A stretch of 64,000 nt of DNA from JABWAJ01 sp038323375 (GCA_038323375.1 JBBQGV010000002.1:74057-138056); one strand, 5' to 3'. Shown: positions 40,342-49,925, counted from the stretch's first letter. The notes: generated by a model not told the origin, from the sequence alone. Made by a program: numbers and translations.

Positions 40342-41922
40342 TCATCGCCGCCTTCCCCCTAACCCCAAAACCCCCAACAACCCTCTCGCCAATTCCCTTG
40401 CAATCGTCCTTCCCACTTGCCGGGTCACCGTGCTGTCCATAATCTCCTCGAAAGTGCTTTTTTCCACGCGGGGTCTTCCCTGGCTTCTGGTCGTGGTCGT
40501 TTTGGCCGTTGCCCGTTCGGCAGCTTCCCGTTGTTTGCGCAGTTCTTCCTGCATGTCTGCTTCGCGGGAGGCTTGCACTTTGCGGCTCAAAATGTCGTGG
40601 GCGCTTTCGCGATCAACGACCTCATTGTATTTCCGAACGAGTGGAGACCGACTCAGAATGGAATCAATTTCGTAATCGGTCAAGATATCCATGCGCGACT
40701 GCGGCGCGCGCAGCAGCGTGTGCGCGAGTGGAGTAGGAATGCCCTTTTCGTTCAGCGCCGTGACGAATGCTTCCCCGATGCCCAGCTCCGTAATCAACTG
40801 CGCCACATCGTAATACGCCGATTCCGGGTAGTTTTCAGCGGCCAATTTAATGGACTTGCGGTCTTTTGCCGTAAAGGCGCGCAGGGAGTGTTGTATTTTT
40901 AAACCCAACTGCCCGAGCACAGCTTCCGGAATATCGGCAGGGTTTTGCGTCACAAAATAAAGGCCCACGCCTTTGGAGCGAATGAGTTTGACAATGGCTT
41001 CGATCTGGTTGAGCAGGGCTTTTGAAGCCTCGCTGAAAACTAAGTGCGCCTCGTCAATAAAAATGGCCAACTTGGGCTTTTCGACGTCGCCGGCTTCCGG
41101 GAAAGAGCTGTAAATTTCTGCCAACAATTGCAACATAAAGGTGGAAAAAAGTTTAGGGCGATCCTGAATATCCGTCAGGCGAATAACAGAAACGATGCCT
41201 TTCCCATTGGAGTCTGTGCGGCAGAGGTCCTCCACTTCAAAAGAACGCTCCCCAAAGAAAGTCCCAGCGCCTTGCTGCTCCAGTTCGATCACTTTGCGCA
41301 TGATCGTGCCCACCGTTGTAGAAGAGATGGATCCGTATTCCTGCTCGATAGCCGCCTTGCCCTCATTGGTCAAGTATTGCAGGGTTTGTTTGAAATCCTG
41401 CAAGTCAAGCAGCGGCAGGTTATGGTCGTCGCAGTATTTAAAAATCACCGATACCACGCCAGATTGCGTGTCGTTCAGGCTCAAAATGCGCGAAAACAAG
41501 ACCGGGCCAAACTCAGAAATGGTCGCGCGCAGCCGGGCGCCCCTTTCTTCAGATAAACTCAGGAAATCCACCGGGCTTCCTGTCGGCAGGAACGGAATGC
41601 CGATGTGCTGATGGCGTTCTTCAATTTTAGGATTGCTCGCGCCTGGCATTGCTATGCCGCTCAAGTCGCCTTTGATGTCCATCAAAAGGGAGGGTACGCC
41701 ATGAGCCGATAATTGTTCGGCTAATATTTGCAGGGTTTTGGTCTTTCCCGAGCCAGTTGCACCGGCAATCAATCCATGCCGGTTCATAGTGCGCAACGGT
41801 AGTTTTACCATTGCTCCTGGAAGGCCTTCTTTGTCGAGCATGGCAGCGCCGAGGTCGATTGACGCTCCTTTGAACGTATATCCTTGTGCAATTTCCTGGA
41901 TGAATGTTTCTTTCTTAGACAT
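40342..41922 (-). CDS. HerA-like/DUF853 ATPase
   Basis: A 526-residue P-loop ATPase of the HerA/FtsK group (YjgR/DUF853). LIAGATGSGKTKTLQILA near 52-69 is Walker A, and PKLAIFIDEAHLVFSEA near 286-302 Walker B. YFVTQNPADIPEAVLGQLG is the sensor-like region, and RSPLVRKYNEVVDRESAHDIL leads into a long charged coiled coil with an Arg-rich tail (RELARGLLGVLGLGGRRR). The protein likely forms a hexamer that moves DNA or a DNA-bound partner. No nuclease partner such as NurA is adjacent, although a membrane-anchored endonuclease gene lies just upstream on the same strand. Confidence 0.85.
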   Translation of the reverse strand: MSKKETFIQEIAQGYTFKGASIDLGAAMLDKEGLPGAMVKLPLRTMNRHGLIAGATGSGKTKTLQILAEQLSAHGVPSLLMDIKGDLSGIAMPGASNPKIEERHQHIGIPFLPTGSPVDFLSLSEERGARLRATISEFGPVLFSRILSLNDTQSGVVSVIFKYCDDHNLPLLDLQDFKQTLQYLTNEGKAAIEQEYGSISSTTVGTIMRKVIELEQQGAGTFFGERSFEVEDLCRTDSNGKGIVSVIRLTDIQDRPKLFSTFMLQLLAEIYSSFPEAGDVEKPKLAIFIDEAHLVFSEASKALLNQIEAIVKLIRSKGVGLYFVTQNPADIPEAVLGQLGLKIQHSLRAFTAKDRKSIKLAAENYPESAYYDVAQLITELGIGEAFVTALNEKGIPTPLAHTLLRAPQSRMDILTDYEIDSILSRSPLVRKYNEVVDRESAHDILSRKVQASREADMQEELRKQREAAERATAKTTTTRSQGRPRVEKSTFEEIMDSTVTRQVGRTIARELARGLLGVLGLGGRRR

Positions 41923-41932
41923 AATCGAGAGT

Positions 41933-42022
41933 TGAGGATTTGAGTATCTGAGGATTTGAATATCTGAGGATTTGAGTATCTAAGGTTGTCAAATACTCGA
42001 TCCTCAACCACCCAAATCCTCA
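41933..42022. repeat. 16-bp direct repeats plus inverted half
   Basis: TGAGGATTTGAGTATC is repeated three times without gaps (41933-41948, 41949-41964 with one change, 41965-41980). An inverted version follows (41990-42022: CAAATACTCGATCCTCAACC, then a second). The unit resembles the arms of the hairpin at 53611-53666. It fills the 97-base gap between two minus-strand genes. Confidence 0.7.
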
Positions 42023-42928
42023 TTCCTGTACATTCCACTTTTGTGTGCGGGTTTCGAATTTTTTCTTGTTGAATTCCCATAGATCGAGGTTGTAGCGGGC
42101 TTCCAGCTCCTGTTCCATTTCTTTAGGCATTAGTTCCGGAAAAAAATCAATGCCGGTTAACTGTTCCACCTCATCCACTGATTTTACGTACTTATACAAA
42201 GGCTCGTAGCTGATCTCATTGGGAACGACAAACGCGATGGCTTTCTTTTCTGGTTCATTCAGATCGAGCAAAACCTTGTAAAAAGCAGTCGGAATACTGA
42301 CTTCATTGGCACCGATTTTGCCTTTAACGGCTCCGGTCAATATCGGACCGGTGACAACAAACAGCTTTACATTTTTTTCGGCCCAGGAGCGCGTCAGTTC
42401 TTCCAGTTCTCGCCAAATGCCTTTGTTGAAATTTTTTGCTTGCGGGCTAATATTGCTCATGAAAAAAGTTTCCATCATCGCATCTTCGTCAAAAGCCATG
42501 TCGGCAGCAGGAACTAAGTGGCCGCGGTCGTAACCCGAATTCCGGTAATCGTTGGGCGTAGCCGATTCGGTGCGCACTTTCGGGTCAGGCAGAAAATTAT
42601 CCTGCCGTTCCACCCATCCTTTTTTCAGGTTGTCACGGGTCAGGGTATAAGCCACCCACTCGGCCTGTTCGTGCGCTTCGACATAAGACAAACTGTAAAA
42701 GCGATGTTTGACTACCTGCCCCGAAGCAGTGGGCAGGTAAAACTCATTGGTATAGGTATCAGCTACCTCTTCTTTTGGAATGGCAGCTTCATTGTTGCCT
42801 CCGCCAGTGAATTTATTGAAGAAAAAAAACAATGCAGTGATGATTGCGCCGAACAGGCCAACTTTTACCATCGTCCCGGTACTTTTCCCCGCCGATTCGC
42901 GCGTATGGTTCATCTTGAATTTAGCCAT
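42020..42928 (-). CDS. DNA/RNA non-specific endonuclease, membrane-anchored
   Basis: A 302-residue betabeta-alpha-metal nuclease. A hydrophobic helix (MVKVGLFGAIITALFFFF) near 20-40 anchors it, with the enzyme outside. The catalytic motif is GYDRGHLVPAADM near 148-160 (DRGH), with FMSNISPQAKNFNKGIW carrying the metal-binding Asn. VKLFVVTGPIL and KVLLDL are family text. I start at 42928, where an ATG begins MAKFKMNHTRES; a longer start at 42970 overlaps the neighbour. It should cut DNA or RNA entering or around the cell envelope. The repeat array at 41933-42022 reaches the stop codon. Confidence 0.87.
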   Translation of the reverse strand: MAKFKMNHTRESAGKSTGTMVKVGLFGAIITALFFFFNKFTGGGNNEAAIPKEEVADTYTNEFYLPTASGQVVKHRFYSLSYVEAHEQAEWVAYTLTRDNLKKGWVERQDNFLPDPKVRTESATPNDYRNSGYDRGHLVPAADMAFDEDAMMETFFMSNISPQAKNFNKGIWRELEELTRSWAEKNVKLFVVTGPILTGAVKGKIGANEVSIPTAFYKVLLDLNEPEKKAIAFVVPNEISYEPLYKYVKSVDEVEQLTGIDFFPELMPKEMEQELEARYNLDLWEFNKKKFETRTQKWNVQE

Positions 42929-42966
42929 TGGCCATTTTGTTTTTGGTGCATCGCAAAAGTACAAAA

Positions 42967-44922
42967 TCACTTGCTTTTCACTTCCACAATTTCGACCCGG
43001 CGTTCGCGGGAAGCGCCGATGCTGTACACTGAATTGCGCAGATCCACCAAATCGTCGCTGATGCTTTCATCGGCAGTCGCCTCTCCGAAAGAGCGCTCGC
43101 TGATTTTTAACTGTCCTTTTTTCAGGTAGGAAGCAAAAATGCCTTCCCGCCACGTATCAAAATGGTTGCGCAGGCTGCTGATGCGCCGTTTTCCCAAAGC
43201 GAGGTTATAGGTTTTTTCTGCCCGCGGACTGGTAAAGCCTTTGATGAAGATTTCTACACTTTCACCTGATTCTAAACGCTTTAGCAGGATTTCCGAAAAA
43301 CGCCCCAGGAAGATATAACTGCGCTCCACGTATGTGGCAAAAAACTCGCTAATGGCTTCTTCCGATGCATCCCGGTCTTCACCCTGAAGCCCTTTGGTGT
43401 ACGCTTTCAAAAAATCATCCTTCCGGCTGATGTATTTCAGATAGCTTTCTTCGTAGCTTTTTTTGGTGCTGGTGCGCAGGGTACGCTTATCGGGCTCGTC
43501 GTTGTCAAAATACAACGCTAAGGGCAAAAAGTCTTCCAATGTTTCCGGCATAGGTGGTTCGCCGGGTGTTTCCGGTTCAGAAGGTGGTGGCGTTGTAACA
43601 ACCACGGGTGGTTCGCCCTGTTTTGGCGGCGGCGGTTCAATCCATTGAAAGGCATAAATATCTAAGCAACAGGATTTGTTGTCCTTGTCCAAATACATGG
43701 CACCTACGCGGTTGGAAGACAAATAGCCGCTTTTGCCATCGTTGCCGGCACTGTAATAGAGGTCGTTGTAGCTGCTGTTGAATGGGGGGCCGATGTTTTC
43801 AAGTTTACCGCCTTGCTTCCAATTGAAAATATCGAATCCACCTAAGTTGGCATACCCTTCCGAACTAAAATACAGCAGTTGAGAAGCTTGGTGAAAAAAT
43901 GGCGAAACTTCGTTTGCTGCTGTGTTGACAGCCGATAGATTCTCAGGAGCTGAAAACCCTGCAGCTTCCACTTTGACGCGCCAAATGTCCATGCCGCCTT
44001 TCCCGCCGGTACGATCCGAAGCGAAATAGAGCACTTCCGCCTGCAAGGTTGAATCGTAGCCAATAGCAGGTTGGGTGGTTGTCGTGTTCTTTAGGTTCAA
44101 CGGTTCTGGCAGCACCACTGGTTGCACCTTCCAACGCTTGCGCCGGTCTTTTTCCCGGTAACAAAGTTCGCAGCGGATCTGGGTGGTGTTTACATAGCGG
44201 CAGCGCGTGAAATAGAGCCGCTTCCCGTCCAAACTAAACGCAATATGGGCAATATGCAGGGTATCGGTGTTGAAATCATTACGCATCGGCTGGCTCTTTC
44301 CGCCTTTTGAAGACAGCAGTAGTTTTGAAATTTTCCTGCCTGGCCGGTGTTTATCTTTCAGCAAATCGTAGCGAAAAGAGGAATAATACAACGTGTCGTT
44401 CCGCTGAAGTGCGCCGAACTCCGAATAAGGGGTATTGATTTTTTGATCCATCCGTTTCAGGGTATATTGTGGTGGTTTTTGCATCAAATCCAGCGCCGTC
44501 TGGCAATTGACGATCTCCCGACCCGCTTTTTCACGCAAAGCTCCATCTGTTTGACTTTGTTGTAAATAAGCGTCGAATGCAGCCCGGGCTTTATCGTATT
44601 GCCCCATGCTTTTGTACACCATGCCTAAACGGTATTGCGCTGCGGGGAAATTTCCGGATTCCGGGCTTTTAAGGACTTTGTTATAGTATGCTTCAGCGGT
44701 TTCGTAGGCATAAAACTCGTGGGCGACCTCGGCAAATTGGTATTGAATTACCGGATCATCGGGTCGTAATTCCAAGGCATTGCCATAATAATGCATCGCC
44801 GCGTAGAAATCCTTTTCAGCCAATGCCTGATCGCCAGATTTCTTGAATGCCGAAAAAGACTGTGCCTTCCCGGTGACAGAGAGGCATAACAAAGCTAAAG
44901 AACAGATGATTTTCGAATTCAT
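42967..44922 (-). CDS. OmpA-family protein with TPR and PD40 repeats (T9SS-associated)
   Basis: A 651-residue periplasmic/outer-membrane protein. A signal peptide (MNSKIICSLALLCLSVTGKAQ) is followed by tetratricopeptide repeats (~25-150, with AMHYYGNALELRPDD) and beta-propeller-like PD40 segments (~160-425: AFSLDGKRLYFT, LYFASDRTGGKGGMDIW, LYFSSEGYANLGGFDIF). A Pro-rich linker (EPPPPKQGEPPVVV...) comes next. The OmpA-like end has IFIKGFTSPRAEKTYNLALGKRRISSLRNHF near 575-605, where peptidoglycan is bound. Proteins of this build with a PorP/SprF gene next to them belong to the type IX secretion or gliding machinery. The PorP-like gene is 15 bases upstream, in the same operon. Confidence 0.85.
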   Translation of the reverse strand: MNSKIICSLALLCLSVTGKAQSFSAFKKSGDQALAEKDFYAAMHYYGNALELRPDDPVIQYQFAEVAHEFYAYETAEAYYNKVLKSPESGNFPAAQYRLGMVYKSMGQYDKARAAFDAYLQQSQTDGALREKAGREIVNCQTALDLMQKPPQYTLKRMDQKINTPYSEFGALQRNDTLYYSSFRYDLLKDKHRPGRKISKLLLSSKGGKSQPMRNDFNTDTLHIAHIAFSLDGKRLYFTRCRYVNTTQIRCELCYREKDRRKRWKVQPVVLPEPLNLKNTTTTQPAIGYDSTLQAEVLYFASDRTGGKGGMDIWRVKVEAAGFSAPENLSAVNTAANEVSPFFHQASQLLYFSSEGYANLGGFDIFNWKQGGKLENIGPPFNSSYNDLYYSAGNDGKSGYLSSNRVGAMYLDKDNKSCCLDIYAFQWIEPPPPKQGEPPVVVTTPPPSEPETPGEPPMPETLEDFLPLALYFDNDEPDKRTLRTSTKKSYEESYLKYISRKDDFLKAYTKGLQGEDRDASEEAISEFFATYVERSYIFLGRFSEILLKRLESGESVEIFIKGFTSPRAEKTYNLALGKRRISSLRNHFDTWREGIFASYLKKGQLKISERSFGEATADESISDDLVDLRNSVYSIGASRERRVEIVEVKSK

Positions 44923-44937
44923 GAAGGTGATTTGTTG

Positions 44938-45948
44938 CTAAAAAATCGGGCACATCTTAAATTCTTCAGGCGGCTTCACCTTAAATATTATATAGCGCAG
45001 CGACACTTCCGGTCCGCCCCGGCGTTGGCTGGCCACTTTAAAAGGCGATGTATTGATGTCGTAGCTCAGGCCAAATTGCCAGTTTTGATACAACGCCTCT
45101 ATATAAGCTATTACGGCATCGTCTATGCGGTAAGAGAACGCCAGGCCCAAAGCCAATTCTTTACCCCGTTCTATATTCAGGTGGTAGCGGCCTCCAAGCC
45201 CGGCAACCGTTTCCTGGTAAGGAGTTTGCAGCTGGTGGAGGACATGAAAAGTAAGGTCCGTCAAAGCGCCTACCTGGACGACGCCGGAAGCATAAGCATT
45301 GTTGAGCATGGGCAACCGGACATCATCGTCGTTCCGGAAGCCGACCTTGGGGCGGTTGAGGTGTGCAAAAGCAACCCCTGCATACACCTGCGTACGGCTG
45401 TCTTCGTCCTTGAAAAACCAATTGACACCCGCAGCGAAATCGAAATAAGCTGCCGAAGTTTTGGAAAAAGACTCCTGTGTAGCCTGAGTGGGGTCGAATA
45501 CATCACCGTTAAACTGATCGTCGAAGGTAAACCGGGCGGCGTCAAAGGCGCGCTGTCCAGTTTTCAGTTGCACGCCCGCACTGAGGTATTGTTCTGAGCC
45601 TACCTGCTGGATATAGGAAGCACTCCCGCCGATTTGCGACCAACTCAACTGCCCGTCGCCGGCCCGGTCGTAATTAAAAACCAACCCCCAACTCAACAAC
45701 CCTCCGGGTGTGACCGCAGTGTACAACTTTTGATCAAATGCAGCGGAAAAAGTCAGGTAAGGAACCGGGACAGAAGCCCACTGCTCGCGGTAATTTGCGC
45801 CAAAACGCAAATCGCCGGAAAAAACGCCGGTAAGCCCCGGATTGAGGTTGAGCGGCGCGTTGTAGAACTGCGAAAGGTGGAGATCCTGAGAAAAACTCCC
45901 AGATGAAACCAGCAGACAGCAGCACAGTACAATGGATTTCAACGGCAT
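44938..45948 (-). CDS. PorP/SprF-family outer-membrane protein
   Basis: A 336-residue barrel of the type IX secretion system. After the signal peptide (MPLKSIVLCCCLLVSSGSFSQ) comes DLHLSQFYNAPLNLNPGLTGVF, the diagnostic PorP/SprF opening. LRFGANYREQWASVP follows, and strands continue to RYIIFK near the end. Family members sit in the outer membrane and bind PorE- or OmpA-type partners, here the next gene. I start at 45948 because earlier ATGs (46035 on) precede a region with no signal-peptide character. Several PorP paralogues usually exist in these genomes, so this one may serve a specific cargo rather than the core machine. Confidence 0.88.
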   Translation of the reverse strand: MPLKSIVLCCCLLVSSGSFSQDLHLSQFYNAPLNLNPGLTGVFSGDLRFGANYREQWASVPVPYLTFSAAFDQKLYTAVTPGGLLSWGLVFNYDRAGDGQLSWSQIGGSASYIQQVGSEQYLSAGVQLKTGQRAFDAARFTFDDQFNGDVFDPTQATQESFSKTSAAYFDFAAGVNWFFKDEDSRTQVYAGVAFAHLNRPKVGFRNDDDVRLPMLNNAYASGVVQVGALTDLTFHVLHQLQTPYQETVAGLGGRYHLNIERGKELALGLAFSYRIDDAVIAYIEALYQNWQFGLSYDINTSPFKVASQRRGGPEVSLRYIIFKVKPPEEFKMCPIF

Positions 45949-46052
45949 CGTTCCCTGCCTCAACAGGGCTTCGAGTGTAAATTTTGCATCCATAAATCCG
46001 GCATTGTTTCCCCACAAAATAGGCATTTTTTTCAATTTTGGGAATAATCCCT

Positions 46053-46060
46053 TATTTTTG
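46053..46060 (+). promoter_or_regulatory. -7 promoter element for coaE
   Basis: TATTTTTG, an exact TAnnTTTG, about 100 bases ahead of the coaE start. No -33 TTG at the right spacing. Confidence 0.35.
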
Positions 46061-46160
46061 TAAAAGCTGTCTATCCAAGCTTGTTAGCACCATCAGTATA
46101 ATCATAAAAAGGACATGGAGGTTTTACCTAAGCAATTAACTTATGCTAAATTCGTGGCTC

Positions 46161-46748
46161 ATGCTTAAAGTAGGCATCACGGGCGGTATCGGCAGCGGCA
46201 AAACGACCGTTTGCAAAATATTTGAAACGCTGGGCATCCCGGTTTACTACGCCGACGACCGCGCCAAGTGGTTGATGACCCACGATCCGGAGCTGATGGC
46301 CGCTATAAGTAATACTTTTGGTTCGGATGCTTATTCGTCTGAAGGTCAATTGAATCGGGCCTATTTAGCAAAAGTCGTTTTTGAAGATGATGAAAAATTA
46401 GCCCAACTCAACGCATTGGTTCATCCTGCTGTTTTTCGCGACGGCTCGCAATGGCACCATTCCCAAGCAGGCATTCCATACACGTTACGCGAAGCAGCCT
46501 TGCTTTTTGAAAGTGGGAGCTACCGGGCCATTGACAAAATGATTGTCGTAACCGCTCCACTGGCAGTACGAATCAAAAGGGTTATGGAACGCGACCAGGC
46601 AACAGAAGCAGCTGTCATGGCGCGCATTGAAAAACAATGGCCGGAAGAAGAAAAAGTAAAACGCGCCGATTTCGTCATTCAAAACGACGGCGAACGACTC
46701 ATAATCCCGAAAGTGCTGGAAATACATCGCTGGTTGGTGTCATTATAG
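46161..46748 (+). CDS. coaE: dephospho-CoA kinase
   Basis: A 195-residue P-loop kinase that makes the last step of coenzyme A, phosphorylating the 3'-hydroxyl of dephospho-CoA. VGITGGIGSGKTTVCKIF is Walker A at the N-terminus; YYADDRAKWLMT carries the catalytic Asp region, and REAALLFESG the family's acidic loop. VVTAPLAVRIKRVMERDQAT holds the Arg-rich lid. I start at 46161 (MLKVGITGG) rather than the ATG at 46143, because the P-loop is then at its usual place. Length is normal (about 200). A class V aminotransferase gene follows 21 bases later, and panB (pantothenate synthesis) is 3.5 kb away. Confidence 0.92.
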   Translation: MLKVGITGGIGSGKTTVCKIFETLGIPVYYADDRAKWLMTHDPELMAAISNTFGSDAYSSEGQLNRAYLAKVVFEDDEKLAQLNALVHPAVFRDGSQWHHSQAGIPYTLREAALLFESGSYRAIDKMIVVTAPLAVRIKRVMERDQATEAAVMARIEKQWPEEEKVKRADFVIQNDGERLIIPKVLEIHRWLVSL

Positions 46749-46769
46749 GCCTAAATTGTTATTAAAAAT

Positions 46770-47939
46770 ATGAATATCAAACAATTGCGCTTCGAAACAC
46801 CAGGGTGTTTCCATAAAAATCACCTCAACAACGCCGGGGCTGCCTTGATGCCCAAACTCGTTCTGGATGCCATTCATGAACATTTGGAATTAGAAGCGAT
46901 TTCGGGCGGATACGAAGCGCACAAACTCAAAGCAATCGAAATTCAGGGCACCTACGATGCGCTGGCTCGTTATCTGAACTGCACCCCAGGAGAAATTGCC
47001 CTGACTTCCAGCGCAACGGACGCCTATGCAAGGGCTTTATCTTCTATTCCTTTTGCTCCGGGGGATTTGATTCTGACCACAGAAAGTGATTACGCTTCCA
47101 ACCACATCGCTTTTTTATCTATGAAAAAGCGTTTTGGCGTCCGCATCGAACGGTTTGCCAACGATGAGCACGGACAACTCGATACCGGCGCTTTTAACTT
47201 AGCCATAGCTGAATTGCACCCAAAATTAGTGGCGATAACCCACGTTCCTACCAATTCCGGACTTGTTCAGCCGGTAGCGGCAATCGGGCAGGAATGCCGG
47301 AAACACGACGTGCTTTATCTGGTAGACGCTTGTCAGTCGGCAGGGCAGTTGCCGTTAGATGTACAGGCCATCGGATGTGATTTTTTGACTGCTACTTTTC
47401 GAAAATTTATGCGCGGACCACGCGGCATGGGCTTTATGTACGTAGCAGACCGGGCTTTACAAAAAGACCTGGAACCTTTATTTATTGACATGCGCGGCGC
47501 CGATTGGGTAGGAGAGGAGCGCTACCAGCCCAATCCCACCGCCCGCCGTTTTGAGGATTGGGAATTCCCTTACGCGCTGGTGCTTGGCGCAAAAGCTGCC
47601 ACAGAATATATGCTGGCCATCGGCATAGAACAGATTACTGCCAGAAACAGGGAGTTGTGTGCCTACCTGCGCGAAAAACTATCCGGGATCAACGGCATTT
47701 CTTTGTTGGATCGGAGCCCGGAACTGTGCAGCATTATCACACTTTTCCACCACAATCACAGCGCTGAAGCGCTGCACCAAAGGCTATCTGAGCGAAACAT
47801 CAACTCCGGGGTAAGCAACCGCTTTGTGGCGCTGATTGATTTTGATAAAAAAGGAGTTCCCGGTGCGCTGCGATTGTCACCGCATTATTACAATACAATA
47901 GAGGAAATAGACGCCGTTGTTAATGCTTTGTCCTTTTAA
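46770..47939 (+). CDS. class V aminotransferase (cysteine desulfurase-like)
   Basis: A 389-residue PLP enzyme. NNAGAALMPKLVLDAIHEHL opens the fold. LTSSATDAYARAL near 75-87 binds the phosphate, VDACQSAGQLPLD near 188 gives the Asp and Gln that contact PLP, and DFLTATFRKFMRGPRGMGFM near 207-225 contains the Schiff-base Lys in FRKF. The active-site Cys loop of true SufS/IscS is not evident. It may thus be an isopenicillin-epimerase-like or kynureninase-like enzyme, or a selenocysteine-lyase relative. The substrate is not clear. It is co-directional with coaE. Confidence 0.82.
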   Translation: MNIKQLRFETPGCFHKNHLNNAGAALMPKLVLDAIHEHLELEAISGGYEAHKLKAIEIQGTYDALARYLNCTPGEIALTSSATDAYARALSSIPFAPGDLILTTESDYASNHIAFLSMKKRFGVRIERFANDEHGQLDTGAFNLAIAELHPKLVAITHVPTNSGLVQPVAAIGQECRKHDVLYLVDACQSAGQLPLDVQAIGCDFLTATFRKFMRGPRGMGFMYVADRALQKDLEPLFIDMRGADWVGEERYQPNPTARRFEDWEFPYALVLGAKAATEYMLAIGIEQITARNRELCAYLREKLSGINGISLLDRSPELCSIITLFHHNHSAEALHQRLSERNINSGVSNRFVALIDFDKKGVPGALRLSPHYYNTIEEIDAVVNALSF

Positions 47940-47945
47940 AAGAAG

Positions 47946-48911
47946 TCACCAGACCTGATCCGGGGTCAGGTATTCCTTTACATAAGCAGAAACGCCTTGT
48001 TCCAGGGTGGTAAAAGGTGTTGAATACCCTGCCTGGATCAACTTCTGCATATTTGCTTCCGTAAAATACTGATACGTTTCCCGAATGTCTCCAGGCGTAT
48101 CAACAAAAGTAATATCGGGCCTCAGTCCCATTGCTTGGAACGTAAGCGTAGCTAAGTCGAGGAAAGTGCGTGCTTGCCCGGTTCCGAGGTTGTAAAGCCC
48201 ATTAGCCGGGCGAGTTTTGTGCAGAAAAGTCATCACGTCTACCACGTCTTTGACGTACACAAAATCGCGGCTCTGGTGGCCATCTTCAATGCCTTTCCGG
48301 TGAGAGCGAAAAAGCTTCATGCTTCCGCTTGCTTTGATTTGCCGAAAGGTGTGAAAAATCACAGAGGCCATACGCCCCTTGTGGTATTCATTCGGGCCAT
48401 AAACATTAAAAAATTTCAGCCCTGCCCAAAAAGGCGGCATCGTTGCTTGTTGCAACGCCCACTGATCAAAGTCATTTTTGGAACAACCGTAAGGATTCAG
48501 TGGCTTCAACCGGCTGACGATTTCGTGGTTGTCCTCATAGCCCAATTCACCCAAGCCGTACGTAGCCGCGCTGGAGGCATAAACCAGCGGAATTTGATGG
48601 CGTGCGCAAATCTCCCAAACCTTTTGGGAATAATGGAGATTGAGCCGGTCAAAAATGGCTTCGTCTTTTTCGGTCGTATCTGTTCGGGCACCAAGGTGAA
48701 AAACAAACTGGATGTCTGCGTGCATGCGTTCCAGCCAATCAGGCAGGGCATCGCGGTGAACTTTAGCGATGAAACGCTTACCGTACAAATTTCGCGCTTT
48801 ATCTTCTCTACTGAAGTCATCGGATAGCAACAAGTTGATGTCGCCGTCGTCGTTTAGCCGGCGCACCAGACAACTTCCAATAAATCCCGCAGCCCCGGTA
48901 ACAACAATCAT
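47946..48911 (-). CDS. rfaD: ADP-L-glycero-D-manno-heptose 6-epimerase
   Basis: A 321-residue extended SDR that inverts C6 of ADP-D-glycero-D-manno-heptose for LPS core. IVVTGAAGFIGSCLVRRLN is the cofactor loop, SDDFSREDKARNL follows beta-2, and HLGARTDTTEKDEAIFDRLN is a GmhD/RfaD signature. YASSAATYGLGELGYEDN and LKPLNPYGCSKNDFDQWAL hold the catalytic Ser, Tyr and Lys. NEYHKGRMASVIFHTFRQI is the substrate-side region. The heptose kinase at 31899-32900 supplies the earlier step, so the strain should make heptose-containing LPS. It is seven bases convergent with the aminotransferase and six bases after a lipoprotein gene on the same strand. Confidence 0.93.
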   Translation of the reverse strand: MIVVTGAAGFIGSCLVRRLNDDGDINLLLSDDFSREDKARNLYGKRFIAKVHRDALPDWLERMHADIQFVFHLGARTDTTEKDEAIFDRLNLHYSQKVWEICARHQIPLVYASSAATYGLGELGYEDNHEIVSRLKPLNPYGCSKNDFDQWALQQATMPPFWAGLKFFNVYGPNEYHKGRMASVIFHTFRQIKASGSMKLFRSHRKGIEDGHQSRDFVYVKDVVDVMTFLHKTRPANGLYNLGTGQARTFLDLATLTFQAMGLRPDITFVDTPGDIRETYQYFTEANMQKLIQAGYSTPFTTLEQGVSAYVKEYLTPDQVW

Positions 48912-48917
48912 AAGTGG

Positions 48918-49925
48918 TTATTGAAAATTCAGGTTTTTGGTGTGAATCCCCAGGCGCAGGGTATCCAGCGCTACACCGTCCAAAGTAAGATTGGGGCGCA
49001 ATGTGGTCACCCTCGATGTAAAAATACCCAGCCCCTCAGAAATATTGGTGTATTTCGGAATAGATTGCGAACTGGTAATTCCGCCATTGATTCGGAGAAT
49101 ACCGAGCAAATCCACCAGTTCCTGGCCAGCTCCGGCAATCTGAACGTCCACATAATCAAAGACCCGGATTGCATTGGGATCAATGGAAATGTTGTTTTTC
49201 AGAAAAATATACAAGGCTTCGTTATTGATCGCATACGTTTGCTGTTCGCCGTTTGGATTGGGTCGCTCCAATTCCTGTGTCAGGATCCATTCCAATTGTT
49301 TTGGAACCAAAACCTGTGGATTCGCCGCATTGGCTTCCCGGTAATGGAGGATCAGGCGCAGGTCGAAAATTTTGGCAGTAGGGCCAGCAGTCCAGCGCAC
49401 GGTGGTAATTCTGCTGTAATCGCCGAACCTGATTGGCGTAACCGGGCCATTTGGAAGCGGGGTGATGGCTTCCAGCATTTTGGTTTCAGCGGTTACTTCC
49501 GGCAGGTCATCCCCTCTGTTGATGATGAGTTTCATCCCATCGCCGGGAGAAATGCCAGCCGGGCCGGCTTTTACCTTATACAAATAGTTCGGCGTAGTGG
49601 CAAAAGGACCGCCTTCCCGAGGGTAGCCTTCCAGCGCTCCGTCAACTTTTTGGAGGGTAACCGTGTTGCCTGTTTTCAGATTTTGAAGCTGAACCGACAC
49701 GTTATCTCCGTAGTAGAGCGAATCGGCAATCTGTGCAACATCTCTGGCGTCGCCGCCTTCGGGTAAAAAAGCTTTTTCTACGCGAACATAATGTGCCGTA
49801 TCGTTAAAAGAAAGGAATCCGTAGACAATGGGGATATCGCGCCATTCGGCTTCCAATTCAAAGTCGGTTGAACAGGCTGCACAAAAAAAGAACAATGGCA
49901 ATACAACAAATGAAATCTTTCTCAT
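48918..49925 (-). CDS. lipoprotein, DUF4249-like
   Basis: A 335-residue lipoprotein with lipobox FFFCAAC (Cys 18). The rest is beta-rich. DIPIVYGFLSFNDTAHYVRVEKAFLPEG, then SLYYGDNVSVQLQNLKTG, resembles the DUF4249 family, whose members lie in or near TonB loci in Bacteroidota and are thought to bind ligands at the surface. No TonB receptor is adjacent here. The minus-strand -7 box CAAAAGTA at 50015-50022 supplies its promoter. It is followed six bases later by rfaD, so the two may be co-transcribed. Confidence 0.6.
   Translation of the reverse strand: MRKISFVVLPLFFFCAACSTDFELEAEWRDIPIVYGFLSFNDTAHYVRVEKAFLPEGGDARDVAQIADSLYYGDNVSVQLQNLKTGNTVTLQKVDGALEGYPREGGPFATTPNYLYKVKAGPAGISPGDGMKLIINRGDDLPEVTAETKMLEAITPLPNGPVTPIRFGDYSRITTVRWTAGPTAKIFDLRLILHYREANAANPQVLVPKQLEWILTQELERPNPNGEQQTYAINNEALYIFLKNNISIDPNAIRVFDYVDVQIAGAGQELVDLLGILRINGGITSSQSIPKYTNISEGLGIFTSRVTTLRPNLTLDGVALDTLRLGIHTKNLNFQ

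Noticed and set aside
41933..42022. Three 16-base direct repeats that could be a CRISPR array.
   Set aside because: Repeats are contiguous without spacers, the unit is too short, and no cas genes are near.
40342..42928. HerA-like ATPase plus nuclease as a defence or repair pair.
   Set aside because: The endonuclease is membrane-anchored with its catalytic part probably outside, and a 97-base repeat array separates the genes. Co-direction alone is too weak.
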